From the NCBI GenBank assembly GCA_023381695.1, contig JAMCQP010000080.1:45418-109417 (forward strand): 64,000 nucleotides of DNA, read 5' to 3'. The translations under genes were made by a program, and so were the position numbers. The notes beneath the pieces are model-generated. The model made no database searches, had not been told where the DNA came from, and worked only from the letters and a program-made list of their open reading frames with translations. Below are positions 1-7,947 of the stretch, one piece after another. The first letter of the stretch is position 1; each line of letters starts with the position of its first letter. This stretch comes from Bacillota bacterium (GTDB lineage: Bacteria; Bacillota; UBA5301; JAMCQP01).

Positions 1-2
1 CT

Positions 3-107
3 GGAAGCGAGGAGCGCTCGCTGCTTGAAAGTATCAGTAACCATGTGGCCGCGCGGGGTGTGGCCGGGGAAACGGCGGGGGAATTGATTAAGTTGGGGAA
101 TCTTTGA
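3..107 (+). CDS. C-terminal tail of an unknown gene, cut by the window edge
   Basis: An open frame enters from the left edge and stops at TGA 105-107; the last residues read ...GELIKLGNL. Only 34 residues are visible, so no family can be named. It runs in the same direction as the DUF499 gene 28 bp downstream and could be the preceding gene of one operon. DUF499 genes often follow a DUF1156-type methyltransferase gene, but nothing in this short tail proves that here. Confidence 0.3.
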   Translation, partial: GSEERSLLESISNHVAARGVAGETAGELIKLGNL

Positions 108-135
108 GTTGCGGAAACGTGGTAATGACCCATGA

Positions 136-3100
136 ATGATGGCAATAAACGTGGCAATAACTTGGGGGGCGAGAAGATTGAGCAAGCAGGCATGGACCCC
201 ATGGCACAAAGTGGTTAAGCTTCGCGAGGATCTGAAGTCGGGAGAACTATCGCTGGCGGCTTTTGCGGCGGATCTTTATGAGGTGGCGATAGGAAAGGCC
301 CGTCCTGTTTATCGGGACCCGAAGGAGTTTTTTGCGCTCACCTACCCCACATATAACCTTCGTGAACTTGCTAAAGATGTTGTCCTGCGTCTGGCGGGGA
401 AGAACGAGAAGGCCGTTCGCCAGCTCGAACTTACTTATGGTGGCGGCAAGACGCACACCTTGATTACCCTCTTCCATCTGGTGAGCGACCCGGCAAACCT
501 CCCGGATCTGCCTGCCGTGCGGGAGTTTACGAACCACATGGGAATGAATCCACCCAGGGCGCGGGTAGCCGTCTTGCCATTCGACAAATTGGACGTGGAG
601 AAGGGGATGGAGGTTCGGGGACCCGGGGGTGAAACCAGGTGGCTCAAAAATCCCTGGAGCGTCATGGCTTTCCAGCTTGCCGGCGCGGAAGGACTGAAGC
701 TGTTGCACGCCGATGGTATGGAAGCGGAACGCGACAGTTCCCCGGCGGAAAATCTCCTGGCGGAACTGCTGGCGCTTCCCGGGAAAGAGGGCCTGTCCAC
801 CTTGATTCTCATCGATGAGGTCCTCATGTACGCCCGCGAGAAGATCGGCCTTGACCCTTCATGGCGGGGCAGAATTGTCAACTTCTTCCAGTGCCTGACC
901 CAGGCGGCGACCAAGGTGGATCGGTGCGCCATTGTGGCTTCCCTGCTGGCGACGGATCCCGCCAAAAGCGATACTCTCGGCAAGGAACTCACCCAGGAGC
1001 TTTACGCCATCTTCCGGCGCGAACGCGAGGAGAGCGTCCAGCCCGTCCTCAAGGAGGATGTGGCGGAGGTCCTGCGCCGGCGTTTCTTTACGCCGGACTC
1101 CATCCGGGATCGGGAAGCGTTTCGTTTCCATGTGATGGCGGCGCTCCAGGGCATCACCGAGCTTGATGAGCAAACGAAAAAGGATGGGAAGGCGGCCGAG
1201 GAGCGGTATCTGAAAAGCTATCCTTTCCATCCCGATCTCACCGAGGTCCTGTACACCAAGTGGACCAATCTCGAAGGGTTTCAACGCACGCGGGGCGTGC
1301 TCAGAACCTTTGCCCTGGCCCTGCGCGACGCGGAAAAATGGGACGACAGCCCCCTGATTGCCGCCAATATTTTCCTGACGGAACCCGGCAAAGCCGACGT
1401 CTCCGAGGCGGCCAGGGAGCTGACCACCATCGCGGCGGCCGAGGAATACGAGGGCAAGAGACAGGAATGGACAGGGATTCTGGAGGGGGAGTTGGAGAAG
1501 GGCCGGGAGATACAGCAGGATTTCTCCGGCCTCAGACACCGTGAGGTGGAGCAGGCGGTATTCGCCACCTTCCTCCACTCCCAGCCAATCGGCCAAAAAG
1601 CGCTGACCCGTGACCTTTTGCTGCTCCTGGGGCACACCCGGCCGGACAAGATCGAACTGGAGAAGGCTCTCTTTCGCTGGACCGAGGTTTCCTGGTTTCT
1701 GGACGAGGGCGCCATCAATGATGCCGAACAGGGGCCGGAGGGAAAGAGGCAGATCCCCAGATCCTGGCGGCTGGGATCCAAACCCAACCTCCGGCAGATG
1801 CACCACGACGCCTGTCTTCGGATCTCTCCCGATGTGGTGGAGGCGAGGCTGATCGACGAAATTGTCCGGCTGAAGAGTCTGACGGCGGGTGCGTCAGCCA
1901 TTGGCGCTAAGGTTCACAACCTGCCGGACCGGCCGAGGGACATTGAAGACGACGGCGAGTTCCACTATGCGGTGTTGAAGCCAAAGGCCGCATCAGATGT
2001 TGATAAGCCGAGCCCGGAAGCCAGGAGATCTATAGAAGAGACCACGGCGCCGGATCGGCCCCGGGTGTACCGCAATGCAGTGGTCCTGGCGGTGCCGTCC
2101 ACCGATGGCCTGGAGGCGGCGCGAACCCGCATCCGCGAGTATCTCGGCTGGGAGGAAGTTCAATCCCAACTCAGTACTCAGCAGGTTGATCCCATCCGCG
2201 ATGCCATGTTAAAAGCAAACCTGGAGAGCGCCAGAAAGAAGATTCCCGAAGCGATTCAACAGGCATACTGCATCGTGGTCACGGTTTCAGACAAAAACGA
2301 GGTTCAGGCCTTCAAGATCGTGGTTGGCGGCGAGCCCCTGATCAATCTGATCAAGGCGGACAGCCGTTCGAGGATTCAGGAGAGCGCCGTAAGCGCCGAG
2401 GCCCTGCTTCCCGGCGGGCCCTATGATCTGTGGCGCCAGGGCGAAACATCGCGACGTTTGAAAGACCTGGTGGGGGCGTTCGCCCAGTTCCCGCACCTCC
2501 CCAAGATGCTCAATCGCAAGGCGATTCTGGACACTCTGGTGGGTGGATGCGTGGAGGGAATGTTTGTGCTTCTCCAGACGCGGCCGGACCGCTCGACGAA
2601 AACCTTTTGGCGCGAGGATCCCGACGAATCCGCGCTAAGGGATCCCGGCCTCGAAGTGGTTCTTCCGGAGGCGGCCGCACTCAGCGAGCTATCTCCTGCT
2701 TTACTGGTTCCGGGGGCGCTTCCGGGGCTCTGGGAGACCCTGGAAATCACCGTGAAGGTTTTGTACGATTACTTCTCCGGTGGCCGTGTCGTCAAGATCC
2801 AAAGGCAAGGTTACGAAGAGCCGGTAGCCATCCCAGAGGCCGGGCGGGCAGTAGTCGAAACAGCGCTTCGCGCGGCCGTCAAAGATGGAAAACTCTGGTT
2901 GACCTCCGGCCCCGCGAGCATTTTCGCCGAAGAGATTCCCGCGGGACTCCTGGCTGACGATGCGCGTTTACAGGCGCCTCCGCGTCCAGTACCGGTGCTG
3001 GACATTCTGCCTGGCAATCTTTCGGAAGCCTGGGGCGAGGAGACGACCACTGCTCTGGCAATTTCCGCCGCGCTTTCCAGGAAGGCCGGCCAGACGCTTC

Positions 3101-3486
3101 CGTGGGCAACCGTGCATGAGGCCATCGATGGCGCTCTGCGGGGAAGGTTGCTGGAACGCACGCTGGATTCCGGACCCTGGCCCTGTAACTACCCGGAAGC
3201 GCGAAATGTCAAGCTACGCTTGCCTGTCGCACAACCACCAGGCCCCGGCCCGCAACCGCCGCCGGTGGCCCAGCCGGGGGCGCTTGTGGCTGAGGCCGAA
3301 CTGCGTACCAGCCAGATCCAGGACCTGGCTGATCAGATTCCTCATATCACCAGGGCGGCAGTCGGCCTAGACTTGAAAATCCGCCTTCGAGTGGAACTTG
3401 GCGGGTTGGCGCAACCTGCGGAAGATGTGGTGGCCAAGATTAACGATCTGCTTCGGGAGATCTCCGAAGATCTTAGACTTCGGTAA
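136..3486 (+). CDS. DUF499-family large P-loop ATPase (phage-defence-associated type)
   Basis: A protein of about 1,116 residues. Seen: a Walker A motif GGGKTHTL near residues 101-109, a Walker B-like segment LILIDEVLMY near 222-231, and a proline-rich linker near residue 1,035 before a charged C-terminal domain. The N-terminal block (WHKVVKLREDL..., then LTYGGGKTHTL) matches the known layout of DUF499 ATPases, which usually sit next to DUF1156 methyltransferases in clusters annotated as anti-phage. The start is uncertain: ATG 136 lacks a clear ribosome site, while TTG 178 follows a G-rich stretch and begins closer to the conserved domain. No other member of such a cluster is seen downstream, so any partners lie off the left edge. 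Family assignment is fairly firm; a role in defence is inference from the family. Confidence 0.8.
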   Translation: MMAINVAITWGARRLSKQAWTPWHKVVKLREDLKSGELSLAAFAADLYEVAIGKARPVYRDPKEFFALTYPTYNLRELAKDVVLRLAGKNEKAVRQLELTYGGGKTHTLITLFHLVSDPANLPDLPAVREFTNHMGMNPPRARVAVLPFDKLDVEKGMEVRGPGGETRWLKNPWSVMAFQLAGAEGLKLLHADGMEAERDSSPAENLLAELLALPGKEGLSTLILIDEVLMYAREKIGLDPSWRGRIVNFFQCLTQAATKVDRCAIVASLLATDPAKSDTLGKELTQELYAIFRREREESVQPVLKEDVAEVLRRRFFTPDSIRDREAFRFHVMAALQGITELDEQTKKDGKAAEERYLKSYPFHPDLTEVLYTKWTNLEGFQRTRGVLRTFALALRDAEKWDDSPLIAANIFLTEPGKADVSEAARELTTIAAAEEYEGKRQEWTGILEGELEKGREIQQDFSGLRHREVEQAVFATFLHSQPIGQKALTRDLLLLLGHTRPDKIELEKALFRWTEVSWFLDEGAINDAEQGPEGKRQIPRSWRLGSKPNLRQMHHDACLRISPDVVEARLIDEIVRLKSLTAGASAIGAKVHNLPDRPRDIEDDGEFHYAVLKPKAASDVDKPSPEARRSIEETTAPDRPRVYRNAVVLAVPSTDGLEAARTRIREYLGWEEVQSQLSTQQVDPIRDAMLKANLESARKKIPEAIQQAYCIVVTVSDKNEVQAFKIVVGGEPLINLIKADSRSRIQESAVSAEALLPGGPYDLWRQGETSRRLKDLVGAFAQFPHLPKMLNRKAILDTLVGGCVEGMFVLLQTRPDRSTKTFWREDPDESALRDPGLEVVLPEAAALSELSPALLVPGALPGLWETLEITVKVLYDYFSGGRVVKIQRQGYEEPVAIPEAGRAVVETALRAAVKDGKLWLTSGPASIFAEEIPAGLLADDARLQAPPRPVPVLDILPGNLSEAWGEETTTALAISAALSRKAGQTLPWATVHEAIDGALRGRLLERTLDSGPWPCNYPEARNVKLRLPVAQPPGPGPQPPPVAQPGALVAEAELRTSQIQDLADQIPHITRAAVGLDLKIRLRVELGGLAQPAEDVVAKINDLLREISEDLRLR

Positions 3487-3609
3487 TGCTTAAAATCACG
3501 CTGCGCTGAGAAGATTTTAGTGATGGCAAGGTAGAAAGAGCCCGAGTATTAGACGGACCCCGGGCAGGGTAGGGGAAGACATTTTATAGGCAATTTTTGG
3601 CGGACGGCG

Positions 3610-3639
3610 TGTTTCAGGAAAGGCTGTTTCAGGAAAGGC
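3610..3639 (+). repeat. Tandem duplication of a 15-bp unit
   Basis: The 15-mer TGTTTCAGGAAAGGC occurs twice head to tail in the gap between the DUF499 gene and the ferritin-like gene. It has no flanking symmetry and is probably a replication-slippage product. Confidence 0.7.
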
Positions 3640-3746
3640 TTTTGTGATTTATGGCGACTATCTGCCATTCAGATGGGACATGATATCGTTTGAGGCCAAA
3701 GAGATCCTGCGGACGGCAAGAGGAGTGGCAGAGGAGTGAATGAAGT

Positions 3747-4205
3747 CTGGACAGAGAAAGCCTGATCAGGAAACTGGACTGGTTTTACAGCCTGGAGCTC
3801 AGCCAGGTTGACCTGTACATCGCCCAGAGCCAGGGGGTTGAAGATATCTATCTCTCGCGGGCCTTGCAAAGGGTTGCCATGATTGAGCAACAGCATGTGG
3901 ATAATATCGCCGGCAAGATCCGTGACCTGGGGAAAGAGCCGACCAGACTCGGCGACGTGCTGGCTCCTTTTCTCGGGGAACTGGCCGGTAAGGCCAGTGC
4001 TTTAGCTGGCCCGCAAGGGCTTTTGTGGCTGGATATCCGGCTCGAAGAAAAAGCCATGACGGATTACAAGCAATTCCTTCTTAAAGCAGGCGGGGAGGAA
4101 GGAACGTTGGACATTCTTTGGAACAACCTGATCGACGAGGACTTACACGCCGCCTGGCTTGCAAATAAGCTCAAGGATCTGCAAGCTCTCACCCCCAAAC
4201 ATTAA
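3747..4205 (+). CDS. Ferritin-like di-iron protein, start unclear
   Basis: The frame encodes about 152 residues of mostly helical protein. It shows all ligands of a ferritin-like/COQ7-like di-iron site in order: a Glu in helix 1 (YSLELSQVDLY), ExxH in helix 2 (MIEQQH), a Glu in helix 3 (RLEEKAM) and ExxH in helix 4 (DEDLHAAW). An ATG in this frame appears only at 3864, which would delete helix 1. The frame is open up to a stop at 3741-3743, so translation may begin at CTG 3747, about 10 nt after GAGGAG at 3731. Alternatively the ATG at 3740 was put out of frame by a 1-nt change. Its role (iron handling or oxidative protection) is inference. Confidence 0.6.
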   Translation: MDRESLIRKLDWFYSLELSQVDLYIAQSQGVEDIYLSRALQRVAMIEQQHVDNIAGKIRDLGKEPTRLGDVLAPFLGELAGKASALAGPQGLLWLDIRLEEKAMTDYKQFLLKAGGEEGTLDILWNNLIDEDLHAAWLANKLKDLQALTPKH

Positions 4206-5016
4206 TTTTCGAGTACGCAAGGATCTCCTCCGGCGGCCCAAGGACCAGAAATTGGGCTATTTTTATTTATGCCTGACATAGGTTTGCAAGGCATTTGGCA
4301 AAGGATTCCGGATGCCTAAAATCGAACTAAATTAAGTAATTGTGCGCCGTGTTAAAGCAGGAGGAGAGTCCTGATTATGGTGGATGCGATAGTGAATGTC
4401 CGCGGACAAACAGGGTTTGTGGGCCGGCTTATCCAGGTTTGTGATGCTCTTGGTGCTGATCCAGGCGGTCCGTGCCGGAGTCGGGGGAGTGTTCTTGTAC
4501 TTTTCCAGGCCTTTGGAAAGGGTGATGCTTTTCTCCTCGCTCAACACAATTTCTTTGCGCGCTGGTTCGAAACCATCCGGATTTTGCCAGCGGACTCATT
4601 ACCTGGTTGCTGGTGTCGATCCTGTTTGGACTGTGGCATTTAGGATATGCAGACGCCTGATCCAACTGCCCGATCCCAAAACGCTGCAACTGGTTCCTTT
4701 GCTTGGTAGAAACGTGCTGCTGTCCACAATAGATGGTTAAATCGTCGGACTTGCCCGCTGGCGAACGGGAAAAGTGTTCGGCCCTTTCCTGATCCATGCA
4801 GTCTTGAATATGTTGGGATAGATTCTGAGGAAGTTCCTTATATAACCAGGCTGTTGGCCGTTGCATAAGTTTAATGAGATTAGCAGGGCTTGCTTTGGGT
4901 CATTAAAAAAGACGGGAGGGGGATAATTATGTTCGCCAAGAACTTGCTGCCAAAGAGGAGTTAGCCTCTGACGGTGGAATATTTTACTAACTCCCATGGA
5001 TGGAGGATGTGTAACC
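4206..5016. other. Long gap without a convincing gene
   Basis: About 800 bp with overlapping short frames on both strands (for example + 4396-4740 and - 4429-4866). None shows a recognisable domain, motif or good ribosome site across its length. The low coding quality and neighbouring truncated genes suggest decayed DNA. A minus-strand stretch near 4740-4930 looks somewhat protein-like but is broken. I cannot name it. Confidence 0.5.
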
Positions 5017-6279
5017 ATGATCTCTCTTATCGAGGCATTGAATTTTCGTGGTTTGAGATATGTTAGCCAGCCTTTGGGCCCGTTCCATGTTCTCGTGGGA
5101 CCGAATGCCAGCGGCAAGACCACGTTTCTGGATGTCGTGGCTTTCATTGGGCGGTTGGTATCGGATGGTCCTGCTGATGCCGTGAACGAGCGGACTCGAA
5201 ATTTTGAGGATCTTGTCTGGCGTCGCTCTGGCAGAAGAATTGAGCTTGCCATCGAGGCAAGGATCCCGGAAGCGCGTCGCGCCCTTTTGGGCAAGCCAAA
5301 TTTCACTACTGTGCGGTATGAGGTGGCTGTTGGACTTGACCCCAAGACAGACGAAATAGCGATTCTGGCTGAGAAGGTCTTGCTTAAAATTACGAAGCAA
5401 GAGCACAACTTGGAGAGAACCCTTTTTCCCATGGAAGTCACCCCACCAGAAACGATACTGGCTTCCCAGAAGAGGGGAGGTGGCATCCGTACCATAATCA
5501 ACAAAGTGCCCAATGGCAATGACAACTTCTATTCTGAAGTGCATGAAGCATCCGGAAAGGGCTGGGCGCCAGCGTTTAAATTTGGGCCTCATAAATCTGC
5601 TCTTGGCAATTTGCCTGGAGATGAATCAAAGTTTCCCGTGGCAACCTGGTTAAAGAGCTTGCTCACCGAGGGGGTGCAACAATTTGTTCTTAACAGCATG
5701 TTGATTCGCAAGGCAAGCCCACCCGGCCAGGGACGGGGTTTTAAACCCGATGGTTCGAACCTGCCGTGGGTGATTGAAGGACTTCAGAAAAGGGATTACG
5801 ACCGTTACCGGGAATGGATTGCCCATTTGCAAACCGCGCTTCCCGATCTGGAGGATGTTCGGACAGTCGAACGGGCCGATGACAAGCACCGTTATCTGGT
5901 GATCTGTTATCGCGGCGACCTGGAGGTGCCTTCCTGGGTGGCGTCGGATGGCACCCTGCGCTTGTTGGCGCTGACTCTTCCCGCGTACCTGTCCGATTTC
6001 CATGGGGTTTACCTGATTGAAGAACCGGAAAACGGCATCCACCCCCGCGCCGTGGAGACGATGTTCCAGTCGCTTTCGTCGGTCTATGACGCCCAGATTC
6101 TGCTGGCCACCCATTCGCCGGTTATCCTGAGCCTGGCTAATCCCGATCAGGTCCTCTGCTTTGCCAGGACGCCGGATGGGGCAACCGATATTGTTCTAGG
6201 ATCGGAGCATCCGGCGCTCAGGGATTGGAGAGGAGAGACCAACCTGGGCACGCTCTACGCTGCGGGGGTGCTGGGATGA
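5017..6279 (+). CDS. AAA family ATPase (OLD/AAA_15-AAA_21 type)
   Basis: A 420-residue protein. ATG 5017 is chosen because GGAGG lies 9 nt upstream; an ATG at 4996 is in frame but overlaps that ribosome site. Seen: GPNASGKTT (Walker A, Lys34), YLIEEPENGIHP (Walker B and signature region) and LLATHSPVIL (switch His) near the C-terminus. This is the ABC-like head ATPase architecture of OLD, RecF-like and abortive-infection ATPases, without an obvious fused nuclease. Such proteins are usually paired with a small overlapping partner gene. Here a start codon overlaps the stop (ATGA), but that partner stops after 15 codons. It is followed by a strong terminator. A defence role is inference. Confidence 0.85.
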   Translation: MISLIEALNFRGLRYVSQPLGPFHVLVGPNASGKTTFLDVVAFIGRLVSDGPADAVNERTRNFEDLVWRRSGRRIELAIEARIPEARRALLGKPNFTTVRYEVAVGLDPKTDEIAILAEKVLLKITKQEHNLERTLFPMEVTPPETILASQKRGGGIRTIINKVPNGNDNFYSEVHEASGKGWAPAFKFGPHKSALGNLPGDESKFPVATWLKSLLTEGVQQFVLNSMLIRKASPPGQGRGFKPDGSNLPWVIEGLQKRDYDRYREWIAHLQTALPDLEDVRTVERADDKHRYLVICYRGDLEVPSWVASDGTLRLLALTLPAYLSDFHGVYLIEEPENGIHPRAVETMFQSLSSVYDAQILLATHSPVILSLANPDQVLCFARTPDGATDIVLGSEHPALRDWRGETNLGTLYAAGVLG

Positions 6280-6323
6280 GCGGGATGTCTGGTCCTCGGG
6301 GTGATCAATCCGCTAATAAATAA
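6276..6323 (+). pseudogene. Truncated partner gene of the AAA ATPase
   Basis: The start ATG overlaps the stop of the ATPase gene as ATGA, the typical mark of a translationally coupled second gene. The frame ends after 15 residues (MSGMSGPRGDQSANK). The rest of the expected partner is absent before the terminator at 6351, so it was probably deleted. Confidence 0.45.
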
Positions 6324-6350
6324 GATCTGCTCACATTGATTGGATCAGAC

Positions 6351-6376
6351 CCCCTGGTGCACAGGGGATTTTTATT
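6351..6376 (+). terminator. Rho-independent terminator after the AAA ATPase
   Basis: Stem CCCCTG (6351-6356) pairs with CAGGGG (6362-6367) and is followed by ATTTTTATTT. It closes the ATPase transcription unit. Confidence 0.7.
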
Positions 6377-6442
6377 TGACGGAGAATCGGCGCTTGAACA
6401 TTTTTTCCTCCGAGCAATGAGATACCCCGCCGGCCTATAGGC

Positions 6443-6468
6443 GATGTTGTACATAAAGTTACAACATC
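6443..6468. promoter_or_regulatory. Perfect 9-bp inverted repeat, possible second XRE operator
   Basis: GATGTTGTA (6443-6451) and TACAACATC (6460-6468) are exact reverse complements around an 8-nt spacer. The core TTGTA/TACAA also occurs in the operator at 7000-7024. No T-run follows on either strand, which argues against a terminator. It sits about 125 bp beyond the end of the minus-strand XRE gene. Confidence 0.45.
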
Positions 6469-6591
6469 ATCTACGGTGCGGTAAGGCACAGTAAATACTC
6501 CGGTGAGTTCGAGGGCCATGAAGACCCCGAACAAGGAGTCGCCGAGAGCGTCGTCCATCTGCGCAAGGCGCTGGCGTAGCAGCGATCCTTC

Positions 6592-6978
6592 TCAGGTCTC
6601 TTCCTGGTTCTCTCGGTTTTCCCGTTGTTTTTTCCACAGGTCGGATTGGCGCCTGGCATCCTGGATGACCTTTTCTAAATGATTGAGAAGGTCATCCGGG
6701 AGAGGTTCGTCATGCCCGGCTTTTCCGGAGGTGGCCCAGTCGGAAGGTTTTTCCGCCACTTTTTCCGTCAGGGGGGTACGGATATTCGTTCGCCCGAGAA
6801 GGTAGTCAACGGAGACCGCAAAGTAATCAGCCAGCCGCTTTAGAGTCTCCAGGCTCGGTTCGCGCTCTCCTTGTTCATAGAACCCGTAGGCGCTGGTGGT
6901 TATGCCAAGATAATCCGCTACCTCTTTTTGGAGCAGTTTTCTTTCGGCCCGCAATTGTTTAAGTCTTTTCGCAAACAA
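6592..6978 (-). CDS. XRE-family transcriptional repressor
   Basis: A 128-residue protein with an N-terminal HTH_3 domain (residues about 4-60: RLKQLRAERKLLQKEVADYL, then GITTSAYGFYEQGEREPS). An acidic, charged C-terminal tail of about 65 residues probably serves in oligomerisation or ligand sensing. Translation starts at TTG, preceded on the minus strand by GAGGAGGC. Its promoter region contains a perfect TATAAT that overlaps the palindrome at 7000-7024, so autorepression is likely. It is divergent from a second, smaller XRE gene, an arrangement like phage or integrated-element switches. The regulated genes may include the neighbouring ATPase or the divergent gene; this is inference. Confidence 0.85.
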   Translation of the reverse strand: MFAKRLKQLRAERKLLQKEVADYLGITTSAYGFYEQGEREPSLETLKRLADYFAVSVDYLLGRTNIRTPLTEKVAEKPSDWATSGKAGHDEPLPDDLLNHLEKVIQDARRQSDLWKKQRENRENQEET

Positions 6979-6999
6979 TGTAAAGCCTCCTCACTCCCG

Positions 7000-7024
7000 A
7001 TTATACAACAATGAGTTGTACAAT
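7000..7024. promoter_or_regulatory. Palindromic operator between divergent XRE genes
   Basis: ATTATACAAC-AATGA-GTTGTACAAT: ten-base arms with a single mismatch around a 5-bp centre. The left arm, read on the minus strand, supplies the TATAAT box of the minus-strand XRE gene, so a protein bound here would block that promoter. It lies about 30 bp from the promoter of the plus-strand XRE gene. Confidence 0.65.
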
Positions 7025-7056
7025 GAAACATTAACAACAAAACGTTGAAAAAAACC

Positions 7057-7085
7057 TTGACAGCCAACCAAATGTTGGTTATATT
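7057..7085 (+). promoter_or_regulatory. Consensus sigma-A promoter for the second XRE gene
   Basis: TTGACA (7057-7062), a 17-nt spacer and TATATT (7080-7085). The spacer contains a small palindrome, CCAAC-N5-GTTGG, between the two boxes, an ideal place for a repressor. Because the promoter lies here, translation of the downstream gene cannot begin at the in-frame ATG 7045. Confidence 0.75.
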
Positions 7086-7131
7086 GGAGATGCATAGGCA
7101 ACATCATGTTCTTCATGAGGAGATGATCTTC

Positions 7132-7362
7132 TTGCGGCAACCGAGAAAAAACCTGATCCAGCTAAGAAAAGCTCGCGGTCTGAAGCAAAAGGATGTTGCG
7201 CGGGCGGTGGGGATTACTACCAGTTATTATGGGATGCTTGAACTTAACGCCCGGAATCCTTCTTTGGAACTGGCCATAAAAATCAGCGAATTTTTCGGGG
7301 CAAAAGTTGAAGATATTTTTTTTGAGGAACAAGGCCACGTTTTGTTGTTGGTAATTGCCTAA
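7132..7362 (+). CDS. Small XRE/HTH_3 DNA-binding protein
   Basis: A protein of about 76 residues, almost only a helix-turn-helix: LIQLRKARGLKQKDVARAVG, then ITTSYYGMLELNARNPS, and KISEFFGAKVEDIFF. The frame is open to ATG 7045, but that lies inside the promoter. TTG 7132 follows GAGGAG (7117-7122) at 9 nt and starts just before the domain; ATG 7123 is too close to the ribosome site. It is typical of Cro-like antagonists paired with a longer repressor. It shares the GITTS recognition-helix start with the divergent repressor, so the two may bind similar sites. Confidence 0.8.
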   Translation: MRQPRKNLIQLRKARGLKQKDVARAVGITTSYYGMLELNARNPSLELAIKISEFFGAKVEDIFFEEQGHVLLLVIA

Positions 7363-7469
7363 AGGAGATAGGTTATAACTTATCTACATTAATAATTTAC
7401 AAAGGAATTATTTAACTTTATCAACCATTGGTACTGAGAGTCAGGAAATAAGTGGTCAGGAAAAATGCC

Positions 7470-7700
7470 CATCTAACAGTACCATATTCTACCTGGCCGG
7501 CGAGATTGTGGATCTCACCGGTATGACCGCCACGGTTTTGCACCCGATCAAGGACGAAGACATGGCCGTCGCCGTAGTCCGCTTTGCCACTGGCGCTCTG
7601 GGATACGTGGAGACAGGCTGGCATTCTCATCCCGGCTTCGGGGGTATTGAGGTCTACGGTTCCGAGGGGACGATGATCCACGACTACGCCAAACCACCAT
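7470..7700 (+). pseudogene. C-terminal fragment of a Gfo/Idh/MocA dehydrogenase
   Basis: The translated stretch from STIFYLAGEI through TGALGYVETGWHSHPGFGG to VYGSEGTMIHDYAKPP matches the beta-sheet substrate domain of Gfo/Idh/MocA oxidoreductases. There is no N-terminal Rossmann part, no start signal, and the frame is lost after about 7700. It is a relic of a sugar dehydrogenase, upstream of two intact members of the same family. Confidence 0.6.
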
Positions 7701-7779
7701 CAAGCCCATCGACGGGATCGGTTCCAGGCTGGTGCGGGCCAATATCGATTGAAAAACTGCCGCCTGCTGCCGGGTGGCT

Positions 7780-7908
7780 ATGGCCTTAAAGGAGATTGAC
7801 TATCAGGGTGACTACTGTATTGAGTTCTGCGGGGCGGGTGATCCAGCTCCAGGGGCCTCCGGAGATATCAAGTATTGGAGATCCCTGTTGCTGGAAGCCG
7901 GTCTATAG
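7780..7908 (+). pseudogene. C-terminal fragment of a TIM-barrel sugar isomerase/epimerase
   Basis: Translation reads MALKEIDYQGDYCIEFCGAG, then a segment ending YWRSLLLEAGL and a stop. This is the usual last beta-alpha unit of xylose-isomerase-like sugar isomerases, where the Glu in IEFCG is a metal ligand. The first three quarters of the gene are missing, and it lies directly after the Gfo/Idh fragment. The two relics suggest a deleted dehydrogenase-isomerase operon. Confidence 0.5.
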
Positions 7909-7947
7909 AAATGGCTTGCTTTCCCAGGTTAAAGGAGGCCTAAGCTT

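Noticed and set aside
4429..4866. Minus-strand frame that might be a transposase remnant
   Set aside because: No DDE or other transposase motif and no terminal repeats could be recognised.
6331..6558. Short minus-strand gene downstream of the XRE repressor
   Set aside because: No start signal, spans the terminator of the opposite gene and the inverted repeat; no domain recognised.
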